Source: Panagrolaimus kolymaensis
Lineage: Eukaryota > Nematoda > Chromadorea > Rhabditida > Panagrolaimidae
Length of the DNA stretch: 64,000 nucleotides
Reading direction: 5' to 3'
Assembly (NCBI GenBank): GCA_028622995.1
Contig: JAJQJQ010000074.1
Span: forward strand, 558,001-622,000
The stretch's first letter is position 1. Each line of letters begins with the position of its first letter. Shown piece by piece: positions 33,933 through 45,606 of the stretch. A program made the translations under genes and the position numbers. The notes beneath the pieces are model-generated. The model had not been told where the DNA came from. It searched no databases and was given only the letters and a program-made list of their open reading frames with translations.

Positions 33933-35616
33933 TTTACAATCATGATTCAATTCTTTATGGTGACTATATGGTTCAAGATCGTTTCCATGGGATAAAATGG
34001 GATGGCTTGGATTTTCCTAAATTCATTATCAAATTATAGAATGATTACTTTAAAATCTTAAACTAACCACATCAATAACAATATCTCCAACATATGTGGC
34101 AGCGATGGGGGTCATCGACATAAACCCATGTTCCCATTTACCACAAATTGAAACCCTTTCATTTACACAACAAATTCGTGGAATATAATTTATAAAGCTT
34201 GGGGCAACATTAAATAAATCTCCTAAATTTTTTTTATTTAAAACCTAAACAATTTTAAAGCGTAAAATATTTTTTTACCTGGATGATGAAAAAGTTCTTT
34301 AATGGTCCAATTTGCGGGTGAATGATAACTATGATAACTGCCTCTCGCCAAATAAATACAAACTTGATAAAGTTTTTTATGGGGCTTAAAAATGGATTTC
34401 ATATTTCACTATACAATAAGAAAAAAAAGGATGTCCTACCTGTAAATGAACGTCAACCGGACCAAGAAATTCTTTCATATCAAATGGTTCACCTTTAGCA
34501 TAAACAATTTTATCTCCTTCTTTCACCTCGCCATAATGCATTACAAATCCATCAGCTGGTGAAACCTAAAAAAACAATGAATTTTAAACGTTTTTTTTAG
34601 AAATCCAAATAAATACTGATAAACAATAAAAAATGGATCTCATAAAAAAAATTTCGTTTTTTCCTTTTGAGAAGATATTCGTTTTTAAACAAAAATTTTA
34701 ATATGTTTCTTTGTTAAGAAAAACTTACGACCGGGGCTTTACTAATGGGTCGAACTCCAGGTTTCAATTTTCGATTGAAAAATGACCCAAATGTTGGATA
34801 TTCTTCGTATGGTTTTTCGGCTTCTTCCATATTTACATTATATCTCAGTGAATAACTTCCATAAATCATTCGTCTCAAAGATCTGGGAATTGGAATTTTA
34901 GCAAAAAATCCATAAAATCGGGATAAAATATTCCATGGCAAAGATGTGTACCAACGAATCTTAAAAGAAATTATGCAAATTTCTGTTATTTTATTTTTAG
35001 TTTAAAATTTTTGTTACCGTCCAATGCATATACGTTCCCTCGTTTTCTTTTTCAATTTTATGTTCAGTGAAAAAATCTGTGCATAAATAAAGATATAATC
35101 CAGTTGCAACTCCACCAAAAATCAACCATTTTAAAAGCCATCCAAGGGGATTATCAAAATAAAAATTAATTAGAAATCCAAGCACCACGCTAACAATGCT
35201 TCCAATAATAACTTGAAGGGTGCTTTCTTCCGCTGTGGCAATAATTTCTTTATCTATGGCAAACTAAAATAAAGCAGATTTCAATTTTTAAATATAAAGT
35301 TACTTCAAACAAAAATATTTCTGTAGAAAAAAGAAAAAACAGTCAGACAACTTTAAGACACTGCTGCCATGAGTCGAAAAATTATACCTCAGAAAGCTCC
35401 TTTTTGTTTTGAGCTTTCAAGAAATTTTTTAGTTCTTGGAAGAAAATTTTTTAGTTTTGCATGTAAATAAAGGATTTTCTCAACAATATTGTAAGCAAAA
35501 AAAAAACGAAAAATAACTTACAGAAATGGAGAGAAGCATAAATATTACAAAATAAATATAAAATACTCTATTAACCATTTTTAAGCTAAAAAATTTGTTA
35601 AAATTAAGTTTTACTA

Positions 35617-36183
35617 TTGGGTGTTTCGGAAATTTCGTTCCGCGATAAAATCGCATGGCTCTGTACGATGAGCAAAGGAGTTGAAATATGGTTTTATGTT
35701 ATTTTTAATACATTTAATTGTGGTAAAAATGAGCTCTATAGCTTTTACATACTCCGCTATTTCTCTTCCATTTTTAGCATTTTTAGAAAAGGGACGCAAA
35801 CAAGGGGCTTTTCAAAAATTTTGCTATTTGTTTCTTCGATACCTTTATTTTTTTGTGAGATACATGTTAAAAAAGTTTAAATTAAACATTATTTATAGAA
35901 ATCATAAAAATTTGAGGCCATTTCATAGAAAAATATAGTTAACTAAACCCCAAAAATAACGAGATAAATTTTTTTTTTAAATTTTTTCCCTTGATCAAAT
36001 TTTGGTCATTTTTTTAAAAATGTTAAAAATGAAAGAGAAATAGCAGAGTATGTAAAAGCTATAGAGCTCATTTTTACCACAATTAAATGTGTTAAAAATA
36101 ACATAAAACCATATTTCAACTCCTTTGCTCATCGTACAGAGCCATGCGAATTTATCGCGAAACGAAATTTCCGAAACACCCAA
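35617..36183. mobile_element. 567-bp MITE with ~190-bp inverted repeats and TA duplication
   Basis: Ends TTGGGTGTTTCGGAAATTTC and its inverted copy flank the element; the match extends about 190 bases inward (35617-35800 against 36000-36183) with few mismatches. TA lies on each side (35615-35616 and 36184-36185), as in Tc1/mariner-derived MITEs. The ~200-bp centre has no coding capacity. It lies 37 bp upstream of the decarboxylase start codon, so it may be part of that promoter. Confidence 0.85.
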
Positions 36184-37441
36184 TATTTTTTGTTTATTAA
36201 AAAAAAATTTTATTCTTCAAGCGACGTTCATAAAAATGGCCGCAATTGATAAAAAAAAAACATTTATATATTAATAAAACTACCACCCAAAAATTCAAGT
36301 GATCTTTGCTGCTATTAGACACCATCGATCGGTTTTTTTTTTAAAGATAAATAAAAAAAAACAACAACAAATGGAACTTTTAAAAAAAGAAATGTTTCTT
36401 TGCACTTTCAACCAAAGGGATGAAATAAGAAAAACTACCACCGCCTCCACCTTCCTCCAAGAACAACAACATGCGTGTGTCAGTGAGTCCAAAAACCAAA
36501 GAGAAAAATAAAAGCAGTTGATTACGCAGCACACACATGCATTGCAAAAGAAGACGCCTGGTTGCTGTATGTTTTTGTTTACAAGTTAAAAAAAACAATA
36601 ACAACAAATTTTGGACGACTTTTAAAAAGCACATTTTTTTTTATTTTTTTAAAGTAACAAAACTGATCAAAAAAGTTAATAAATTAAATTCTTTAAGGCT
36701 ATTTTGATTGTGAAACTTTTTTTTAAGTTATCCAAAACAAATCAAAAAGGGCAAGTTTATTATAAAAACAGCTATAAATAATAAAAGAAACAAAAAAAAA
36801 GAAAATTTAATAAACACCCATTAATGTTAAAGCATTTCCATCGATTAACCAGTAGCGTTTCTTGAAAAAAATGGCTTTTATGGATTCTACATACTTGTAA
36901 AGCACTTCATAAAGGCAAGAACGGAGAAAGAGCCTCATTTTAGATGGAATAAAAATTAAATACTTTATTAGCAGGTGATAGATAATAAAAACTGAGACAA
37001 TGAATTTTCTATAGAAATTGCAAAAGGTAAAAATTATAATTTTTTATTTTTGCGGCGATGGAATTTGCAATAACAATTGATTATTTAGCTCCAAGCAGTG
37101 TTATCTTTTTTCAAAAGATAGCCACCGCCAACACCGACGGCGGTCGCGTTGCAAAGTAACATTGGTTGGAATTATTATTGAGAAAAGGGTGATAGTTTTT
37201 GTTGAGGAAGCAATTATAAAAGCGCATATAATAATTTTACCAATGAGTAACCATTTTCACTTTTTTATTATTAAAAATAATTACAAAAGGAGTATAAAAA
37301 AATGAAAAACATATTAAGAAATGAGTTTAGTTTTAAAATTTTATGCGCGTTTTTAAGAAACTTGCCAATAATTTTATTATAGATATAACTTAATATATAC
37401 ATAAAATCATTTTCATAAAAGAATATATTGAAAAAAATTTA
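36184..37441. other. Gene-poor stretch with a possible decayed exon
   Basis: Mostly AT-rich, low-complexity DNA. On the minus strand around 36990-36816 there is a short frame ending FFKKRYWLIDGNALTLMG before a stop, which recalls the start of a PH domain (KRYW..D...LTL). It has no convincing upstream exons, so I only note it as a possible relic. Confidence 0.3.
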
Positions 37442-37740
37442 TGTTTAATCTCAATCAAACTTCTTTTCAAGTTCAGAGCCATCTGCTTTGTCTTTATAAA
37501 TTTCATCACCGCGAAGATACTAATTATGAGCCTTTTCTTCCGAGTGGTAAGTATAAACGTCCCAATGTTTGGTTTTTCCCTTAGAAGAAGAAAAGAGTGG
37601 TACCAGCGTAAATTATTCTTAAATTTTCATGCCATATCTAGTCCATGGTTTCATCAATTATAACATCACCCGAAGCACAAGTTTCCATGACTTCCACGCC
37701 TTGGCCCATTGTGTTAACAATTTTAACATAAATTTTATCC
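37442..37740 (-). pseudogene. Decayed exon of an unrecognised protein
   Basis: After a TTTAG acceptor-like site the minus strand reads about 95 codons of protein-like sequence (DKIYVKIVNTMGQGVEV, AGTTLFSSSKGKTKHWDVYTYH, LRGDEIYKDKADGSELEKKFD) with two in-frame TAG stops, after ETMD and after KAHN. A second fragment of the same family occurs on the plus strand at about 41307-41386 (HNCCLRGDRIYKSKANGSELKKKF). I do not recognise the family. Two related fragments among receptor genes suggest a gene that was once duplicated together with a receptor. Confidence 0.55.
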
Positions 37741-38135
37741 CTAAATCAGAAAATGAATAAAATAAATAGGATATATGTATGTGTAAAAAAATTGCACAAA
37801 AAGGATTATTTTAAAAACATTGAACCTCTGTACTCTTTTATGAAGAAAATAAGAATACAAAGTGGAGTTGCTAAAATAAAGAGAGTGAGGCAAGAAAAAT
37901 TAAAAACAAAAATGTAATCAACCCCATTTATAAGTTTAATAGATACTTAAATAAAATAAAAGATATTAATGTATGCACCAATGTTAAAATAAATAGGTGG
38001 ATATATTATTTTTGCTTTTTTACTAAAAAAATTATACCCCTAAGAATCAAAGAATACAATCTTTATATGTAAAAACATACTTCTTTTTTAGTATATAAAA
38101 AAATGACAAAGTTTTAAATTATATTCTTTTAAAAA

Positions 38136-39329
38136 ATGAATACGAATTTTACTCACAAGAATGTAACTATGGCCGATATAAATTTATTGGGAAATCGTTT
38201 ATATTTTAACGCTGCCGCTAATATATTGGTTAATAGTTTAGCTGTGTTTTTGGTATTAAAATATTCCACGAAAGCTATGGGTCCATATAAATATTTTATT
38301 TTGATGTCAATTGTGGGTGCATTTATAATGGATTTTAATTCTTCTGTTATTTTTGGTTTATTCACAATTTTTCCTTTGCCCATGGTTTGCTCTGCTGGAT
38401 TAATGAAACAAGCTGGATGGTTTTGGGGTGCTGTATTTCAATGGGTATAATTTATTTCGGGCAAAGAAAGTAACAGTTTTAAATAATATGGATTTTATTT
38501 TAGGCTTTTATTCATATTAGTTCTTCGATAGGTGGAATGTCAGTGCTTTATGGTTTGGTATATCAATATTGTTCCATAAATGGAAAGGCAGAAATTTTTC
38601 ATAAACCTAAAACTATTATTGCCATGTTTGCTTCAATGATAATTTATCCTCTGCCAAGTATGCTTACATGGATTTGGAATGTCAATTGGGAGGAAGGTCG
38701 ATTATATTTAGAGCAAAATGCTCCATACGCATATAATTTATATTTTGAAGGTTCTTGTTCGATCTCCCCGTTTAATTATAAAGCCATAATTTACTTACTT
38801 CTTATTCTACTTCAAATTATGCTTATTTATGCGGTTGGAATTATTCTTGGAATAAAAATTGTTAAGAAATTACAAGAACTCAAAGGTTCTATGTCAGCAA
38901 GTTCATTGGAAGCTCGAAAACAATTTTTACGTATTTTAATGATTCAATTAGCGGTGCCTGGCATTTTTCTTGTTTTACCTGTTTTTGGATTAATAATTGG
39001 AATTGCTTTTAATTTGAGTGACATAGGAGGTTAGTTTTGGCAATAAATTAAATAAGGCTACCATGTTTTTTGAAAACTGATTTCAAAATATTTTATTTGA
39101 CGTTTGTTATTTTCCAGAACTTTCTAATTGGATATTTCAATTTTTTGGACTTCATTCGTGTGGAAATGCTCTGACTGTAATCATATGTTTAAAACCATAT
39201 CGACGAGCCATTTTTAATTGGTTTCAAATTGTTAAACAAATTATATGCCGTCAACCAGCAGTTATTGTGCCGACTCGTTTTTTATCTCATGCTTCGACTA
39301 CAGCTACAAGCAATGTACATGTGGAATAA
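38136..39329 (+). CDS. Serpentine chemoreceptor (Srh/Str-like), tandem copy 2
   Basis: Exons 38136-38444, 38504-39029 and 39118-39329. Start chosen at [16 protein letters not shown], aligned with the other copies. All family motifs are present: [79 protein letters not shown]. Frame and splice sites are intact, so it is predicted functional. Exon 1 and the second intron are almost identical to those of copy 4, evidence of recent conversion or duplication between them. Confidence 0.85.
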
Positions 39330-40095
39330 TTATGAAGCAATTGTGAATAGGATTAAAATTTAAAAGTGAATCCTTGCCGACAACAAACAGTTTTTCCCAT
39401 TCAATCACTTATTTTTTCAATGAGCTCATCTAATACAGTTCTTACGAGCGTTGCTATTAAACAATTATGGAATTGATTTTGCCTTTGAAAAAAAAATAAG
39501 AAAAAATTAATATATCCAAAGTACGTAATTTTATGTATGAATTTATGTATGAAAAAAGGTTAAAAAATGGTTTTATAAAATGCGTTTTTTTCTCAAACTC
39601 TAGAACTTGTTGTCGGACATCAATTTTCAAAGAAGGCAATATTGAACGAATTTTTTTTTCCAAAATTATATTAAATAAAATTTTATTCCTTTTTTCATGT
39701 TAAAAAGGTAAAAAGTAATTCTACCTTACGCGTTTTTAGGAAATATAAGGGCACAAAAATAAATACAGTGTATTATTCCAAAACAAATTTTACTTCTAAG
39801 TTCTTAAAAAATAAAACACACCTGTATTTTATTTTTAAAAATGTTAAGAATATAAAAATTTTTAGTGAATGAAATTTAATTGGTTCTACAAAAAATATCA
39901 GAAAATTCGAATAATGTTTAGAAAGTTTTTTTTTTAATTAATAATATACATTAAATTTAATTACTTTTTCCTAAAGAGGAAAAGAAAAAATACAGCCCCT
40001 TTTAAAAAAATTAAAGGTCAAACATATATAAAGAGCACTTATTTTTTACGAGAAAGAAAAAAAATTTTAAAAAAATTTCCTACAACAACTAAAAA
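39330..40095. other. Intergenic between receptor copies 2 and 3
   Basis: Immediately after the stop, 39349-39470 is a diverged repeat of a receptor 3' end (FRQQ/FP...SMSSS-like codons with stops), as if a second terminal exon had been left behind. The remainder is AT-rich without genes. Confidence 0.4.
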
Positions 40096-41261
40096 ATGAA
40101 TATTGCTAACACGACCCAAAAGATTTTGACTATGAATGATGTTGATGCGTTTGGAAATCGATTATGTTTCAATGCAGCCGCAAATATTATAATCAATATG
40201 TTTGCTATATTTATGGTATTAAAATATTCTACAAAAGCTATGAGTCCATATAAATATTTTATTTTAATGTCAATTATGGGTGCATTTATAATGGATTTTC
40301 ATTCTTCAGTTATTTTTGGCATGTTCGCATTTTTTCCTTTGCCTTTAGTTTGTTCTGCTGGATTAATGAGGCATGCAGGATGGTTTTGGGGCGCTGTATT
40401 TCAATGGGTAGGTTTTGTAGAAGATATTTTATTTAATTCCATCTTATTTTAGGCCTCGATGCATGTAAGTTTTGCAATTGGCGGTATGTCAGTATTTTAT
40501 GGCTTCGTTTATCAATATTGTTCCATAAATGGAAATGCAGAAATTTTCCATAAACCTAAAATAGTAATTGCCATGTTTACCTCCATGTTTATTTATCCTT
40601 TGCCTACTATACTCATATGGATTTGGAATGTAAATTGGGAAGAGGGTCGAGTAAATCTTGAGCAAAATGCTCCTTACGCATATAATCTATATTTAGAAGG
40701 TTCTTGTGCGATCAATCCATTTAATTATAAAGGAATGATTTATGTTCTTTCTATGTTAATTCAAATTATGTTTTTATATGGAACTGCAGGTATTCTTGGC
40801 ATAAAAATCATTCGAAAACTAAAAGAAATGAAAAGTTCTATGTCAACAAATTCTTTAAAAGCCCGAAAACAATATTTATGGATTTTAATGATTCAAATGG
40901 CAGTGCCTGGAATTTTTCTAGTTTTACCCATTATGGGAATAAGTGTTTCAGTTATTTTCTCAAGTAGTGTTGGAGGAGGTAAGCTTGTAAAATAAATTGG
41001 TTAAATGATTAAATTTGTAATAAATTTTATTAACATTGTTATTTTTGAGATTTCTCTAATGGTATATTACAATTTTTTGGTCTTCATTCTTGTGGAAATG
41101 CCATCACAGTTATCATCGGCTTAAAACCATATCGCGAAGCCATTTATAAATGGATAAATACTTTAAAAAGAATTATATTACGACGACAAGCAGTTGCAGC
41201 TCCTCATTCTTTAACAATCACTTCATTTTCAGCTACAAGCAGCAATGGTGTCGTCAAATAA
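40096..41261 (+). CDS. Serpentine chemoreceptor (Srh/Str-like), tandem copy 3
   Basis: Exons 40096-40407, 40453-40978 and 41050-41261. It shares the family motifs ([87 protein letters not shown]). The centre (LYLEGSCAINPFNYKGM and following TM5) is identical to copy 4. The frame is open and all junctions are canonical or near-canonical (third exon acceptor TTTTGAG). Predicted functional. Confidence 0.83.
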
Positions 41262-41830
41262 TAAAGTTTTGTTGCGTCTTTGAGTCAATGCGTAAAAAAA
41301 AGATTCATAATTGTTGTCTTCGCGGTGATAGAATTTACAAAAGCAAAGCAAATGGTTCAGAACTTAAAAAGAAATTTTATTTGAGCTAATTGAACTTTTC
41401 ATTCTCTACTATCTGATTATTTTATAAAAAAATATACATAGGAATTAGAAAGGTTTATACGTGTAAAAAACGATGCAAAAAATGATTACTAAAATAGAAC
41501 CGTCTGCATTTTTATAATTAAAAATAAAAACATTGAAAATAGCTGTGGGTGTTAAAATAAAGAGGTGGTACAAAGAATGTTAAAAAAATAATTTGCCCAA
41601 AAACATGTAGCCCACATTTATAAATTTTTTACAGGTGCTTAAAACGAAATTTAAAAAATATTAATAATAAAGTATGCAACAGGGTAAATAAAATACTTGA
41701 ATTGATTCTTGTAGCTTATAAGCAAAAAATAATAACCAGTTGAAGCAAAGAAAACAAAAAATTTAAAAAATTTCAAACTTATTTTTGAAAATAAAAAAAT
41801 GAATTTACTTTAAATATTATTCTTTTAAAA
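41262..41830. other. Intergenic with a relic fragment at about 41307-41386
   Basis: Contains the plus-strand relic related to the decayed exon at 37740-37442; otherwise AT-rich, no gene. Confidence 0.4.
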
Positions 41831-43082
41831 ATGGATTCAAATTTTACTCACAAAAATATTACTATGGAAGATATAAATTTACTGGGAAATCGTTTATATT
41901 TTAACGCTGCCGCTAATATAATGGTTAATAGTTTAGCTGTGTTTTTGGTATTAAAATATTCCACGAAAGCTATGGGGCAATATAAATATTTTATTTTGAC
42001 GTCAATTGTGGGTGCATTTATAATGGATTTTCATTCTTCTGTTATTTTTGGTTTATTCACAATTTTTCCTTTGCCCATGGTTTGCTCTGCTGGATTATTG
42101 AAACATGCAGGATGGTTTTGGGGCGCTGTATTTTAGTATGTAAGTTTATTGTTTCATAAATCATTTTTTATCTACTTATTCTAAAATGAAGCATATTTTC
42201 TCGAAGATATTTCTTTGAAATATTTTAATTATCGATTTTTCTTCAGGCCGCAGTACATATAAGTTTTGCAATAGGTGGAATGTCAATTTTTTATGGTTTT
42301 GTCTATCAATATTGCTCCATAAATGGGAATCCAGAAATTTTTCATAAACCAAAAAACATTATTTTTATGTTTGCTTCTATGGTAATTTATCCTCTGCCAA
42401 GTATGCTTGCATGGATTTGGAATGTTAGTTGGGAGGAAGGAAGAGAAAATTTAGAGAAAAATGCTCCATACGCATACAATCTATATTTAGAAGGTTCTTG
42501 TGCGATCAATCCATTTAATTATAAAGGAATGATTTATGTTCTTTCTATGTTAATTCAAATTATGTTTTTATATGGAACTGCAGGTATTCTTGGCATAAAA
42601 ATTATTCGAATACTAAAAGAAATGAAAAGTTCTATGTCAGCAAATTCTTTGGAAGCTCGAAAACAATTTTTACGGATTTTAATGATTCAATTAGCAGTGC
42701 CAGGCATTTTTCTTGTTTTACCTGTTTTTGGATTAATTGTTGGAATTGCTTTTAATTTGAGTAACATAGGAGGTTAGTTTTGGCAATAAATTGAATAAGG
42801 CCACCATGTTTTTTGAAAACTGATTTCAAAATATTTTATTTGACGTTTGTTATTTTTTTAGAAATTTCTAATTGGATATTTCAATTTTTTGGACTTCACT
42901 CATGTGGAAATGCTCTGACTGTAATCATATGTTTAAAACCATATAGACAAGCACTTTTTAATTGGATCAAAAATTTTAAACGATTTATTTGTCGCCAACC
43001 AGCAGTTATTTTTGTACCAAACATCTTATTGACACAAGCTTCGGCTACTGCTGTAAGGAGTGTAATCAATAAAAAACGATAA
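41831..43082 (+). pseudogene. Serpentine chemoreceptor (Srh/Str-like), tandem copy 4, nonsense in exon 1
   Basis: Exons 41831-42139, 42247-42772 and 42862-43082. Where all other copies end exon 1 with TTTCAATGG or similar, this copy reads TTTTAGTAT before a good GTAAGT donor, giving a TAG at 42134-42136 two codons before the splice. The rest is fully open and well conserved ([38 protein letters not shown]-type region, LHSCGNALTVI, KPYRQA), so inactivation is recent or the allele is polymorphic. Sequence blocks match different neighbours in turn: exon 1 and intron 2 match copy 2, the early part of exon 2 matches copies 1/5, and its centre matches copy 3. Confidence 0.8.
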
Positions 43083-43241
43083 TTTTTATTTTGCCGTTGT
43101 TTAATAAAAACATATTTAAAAAATTTCGTAAAGCACAAGTACATGGCTTTATGCTTAAATAATATATAAAAAAAAGATTTTTAAAATTTATAAAAATATC
43201 ATAAAATAATTTTGCAACATAAGAGAATGTTGATATTTCCT

Positions 43242-44977
43242 TTACAAAGAAACTTTATCGCGAAGATATTGCATTTTAACATCAGTTAAACAAGCAAAGG
43301 GTGATGGATCTTTAGCATTTTTAATTGAAAATATTTCACTCCATTCTGATTTGAGTATTGGAATATCGGGTTCATCAATGACTAATTTTAAAATATTGCT
43401 ACGGAATGGACATTCATTGATAATGGTTTGTTCAAGAGCTTTGTAATTTAATGAATCAATAGAACGAAATTCTAGATGGGTGAGAGACTGTAAAATTTGA
43501 TTGTTAGTAATTTTTTTTTTATATCCGATGTTTAATACAAAAACTTACATCACATTCAGTTAGTAGGGATTTCACAACTTCATCCGAAATTTTCCTACAT
43601 TTATGTAAAGCAAGATACTAAGAAAAGAAATTTTAGATACATAAAACCATAATGAAAAAGGCTTACTTCAAGTTGGACGTGCTGAACAAATTCAATGAGT
43701 TTGTCAAAGTTTTCACAATATCTTAATTTGCAATATCGTAAATTCTTGCAAGTTTTTAATATTTCCAAAGCTTCACTATCATCAGAAATAGGTTTAAAAT
43801 TTAGATCTAGAGCTTTTAATTTTGTGCAGTGTTGTAAAGTTTGCATCATCTCTAAACTAACAAAATCTCGTAATGTAAGCATTTCTAAATTTTTAAAATT
43901 TGTAAAATCCAATTCTAAACCATTTTCCGCGCGTAAACATGAAAGATGGAAATATCTTAATGTTGTGAAATTATTTAGCATTTTTTTTAAATTTGAAACA
44001 TAACGATTTCTTTTCAAAATCAATGTTTCAAGATTTTGAGCTTTTTTAGCTATGCTAGTTAAAACGCGTGGAGTTATATCTTCGCAATTTGAAACATTTA
44101 AATATTGAAGTTTTGGTGGAATTTTAGGAAAATATAAATTCTCAATCAAACCGCAATCGGATAGATTTAAATATTTGATATTTGGACATTTAATAAATAT
44201 GCGTTTAAGTCCATCGGTGCATTTATCATCGTCGAAAGATTCCGCAAACGAAATTTCTTCTAATAAAGGACAATATTTTGCTATATTAAGCAAATCGCTT
44301 TTTTCTAACTGAATAAAGGATAAATTAAGCGTTAAAAGTTGAGAAGCCATGGAAAGCAATTTGCATATACCACTTTTAATTGTTGAATGATAAATAGAAA
44401 GATTTAGATGCAAAATATTTGTTCGAGAGAGTATTGCTTTAACCTGAAAATTAAAAGTTAACTTCAAGCCACGTAACAGTAACTTACTGAATTATAAGTA
44501 ATATTATGTCGTTTTTTATTCTTCTCTGTATTCGCAAAAAGAGAGAGCATCGGATAATCAGTATATTTTATGATAGATTCATGGCTTAATGTATCCTTCT
44601 TTGGCCATACAAACTTTTTTACAACATTCTTAAGTCGCTTATTTACACATTCAAGGCTAAATAAATCATCGAAAGAAACTTGTTCCATGATTTTACTCTA
44701 TAAAACTAAAAATAAACCTTTATAGTATATAAAGCAGAGGGCTCACAAGTGTTTCACTGGGAAGATCAATTAAAAATGTTTTTTGTTTTGAGAAGTCAAC
44801 TTCCATGATAGGATTTAAAGTTTTTTGTGTTTTTGGTTGCTTTGGAGCAGTCTAAAATAAACAATGAGTTATTTTGTTTGAGACATAAATTTTTTTTACC
44901 ATTTTCAAGCTAACTACAGAATTTTTACATTTACGCTTGAGGCTAGGCCTGGTCCCATTACAGAAAGAATGATTCAT
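43242..44977 (-). CDS. F-box protein with leucine-rich repeats
   Basis: Six exons: 44977-44900, 44851-44747, 44697-44488, 44443-43667, 43617-43549 and 43487-43242. The F-box is split by a 49-nt intron (GTGAGC...ATAG); joining gives IDLPSETLSKIMEQVSFDDLFSLECVNKRLKNV when read across exons 2-3, with the LP start and VNKRLK end typical of F-boxes. It is followed by about ten leucine-rich repeats of the RNI/AMN1 type (for example LKYLNLSDCGL, LQYLNVSNCEDITPRVL, LETLILKRNRYVSNL). Such proteins are substrate adaptors of SCF (Skp1-cullin) ubiquitin ligases, with the repeats binding the target. Target unknown. The start at MNHSFCNG gives a short basic N-terminus before the F-box. Confidence 0.85.
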
Positions 44978-45606
44978 TTCAGAATTTTTTGAAATGTTTG
45001 ATAATTTTGGTTTTTTAAAATTAGAAAAAGTACAAAGCGACGTACAGCGGAAATAATATTATGATAAAATAAACTTTGAGAGGAGATGGAATACAAGCGA
45101 CCAAAGTTTTGTAGAAAAATGATTGACTGAAGTAAATTATAAAAACATATTTCTACAACTAACCAAAAAAAATTAAGCCACAAACTTTCTCGCAAAGAAA
45201 ACTAAGTGGACCAGGTTGTGTATTCCAAAAAATATCATAAACACTTGAAAGAGAAGGTCATTATCAAAAAAATTAGCTTGGACCAATGAAAAATAATAAA
45301 CTTGTCTCAAAATATTTAAAAGTTCAGCAGGCACTTACCATAAAGATTGAGACAAATTGTTCAGAATATCAAAAGTTTTAAAGTTCAGAAGTTTAATGGT
45401 AACTTGTGAAATAAAAGAAATAATGATAGTGTTTTTTTTTAATAAAAATATGCATTCAAAAAAAAGACATTACATAAATTTAATATTCACCCATGAAGTA
45501 CTTTCGCTTTTTCAGAAAATAAAAACTATAAAAAAACTTTAAGTGTTGTTACACTTTTCATCAAACCAAAATATTGTAACATTTATTTTTGTTGTTCTGA
45601 ATAAAA
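44978..45606. other. Intergenic between divergent F-box and receptor genes
   Basis: No gene recognised. Confidence 0.4.

Larger units (their letters stand above)
32631..35578 (-). pseudogene. psd-1: Phosphatidylserine decarboxylase, interrupted by an LTR element
   Basis: Eight exons: 35578-35522, 35263-35018, 34959-34729, 34565-34440, 34384-34279, 34222-34068, 34016-33933 continued at 32817-32766, and 32711-32631. The protein has two hydrophobic segments near the N-terminus, as in mitochondrial inner-membrane PSD, then the family motifs FGSFFNRKLKPGVRP, VSPADG, LARGSYHSYHSP and RVSICGKWEHGFMSMTP. The autocleavage site is FRNGSVNVLVFEG, in which the GS pair that yields the pyruvoyl group is retained, in place of the commoner LGST. 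PSD converts phosphatidylserine to phosphatidylethanolamine. A 1.1-kb LTR element sits inside exon 7 just before KKGEKIG; its TTTA duplication means precise loss would restore the frame. As it stands this allele cannot make the catalytic C-terminus. Confidence 0.85.

Noticed and set aside
36816..36990. PH-domain gene (KKRYWLIDGNALTL)
   Set aside because: Only about 20 matching residues, followed by a stop, without supporting exons; left as a possible relic in the intergenic note.
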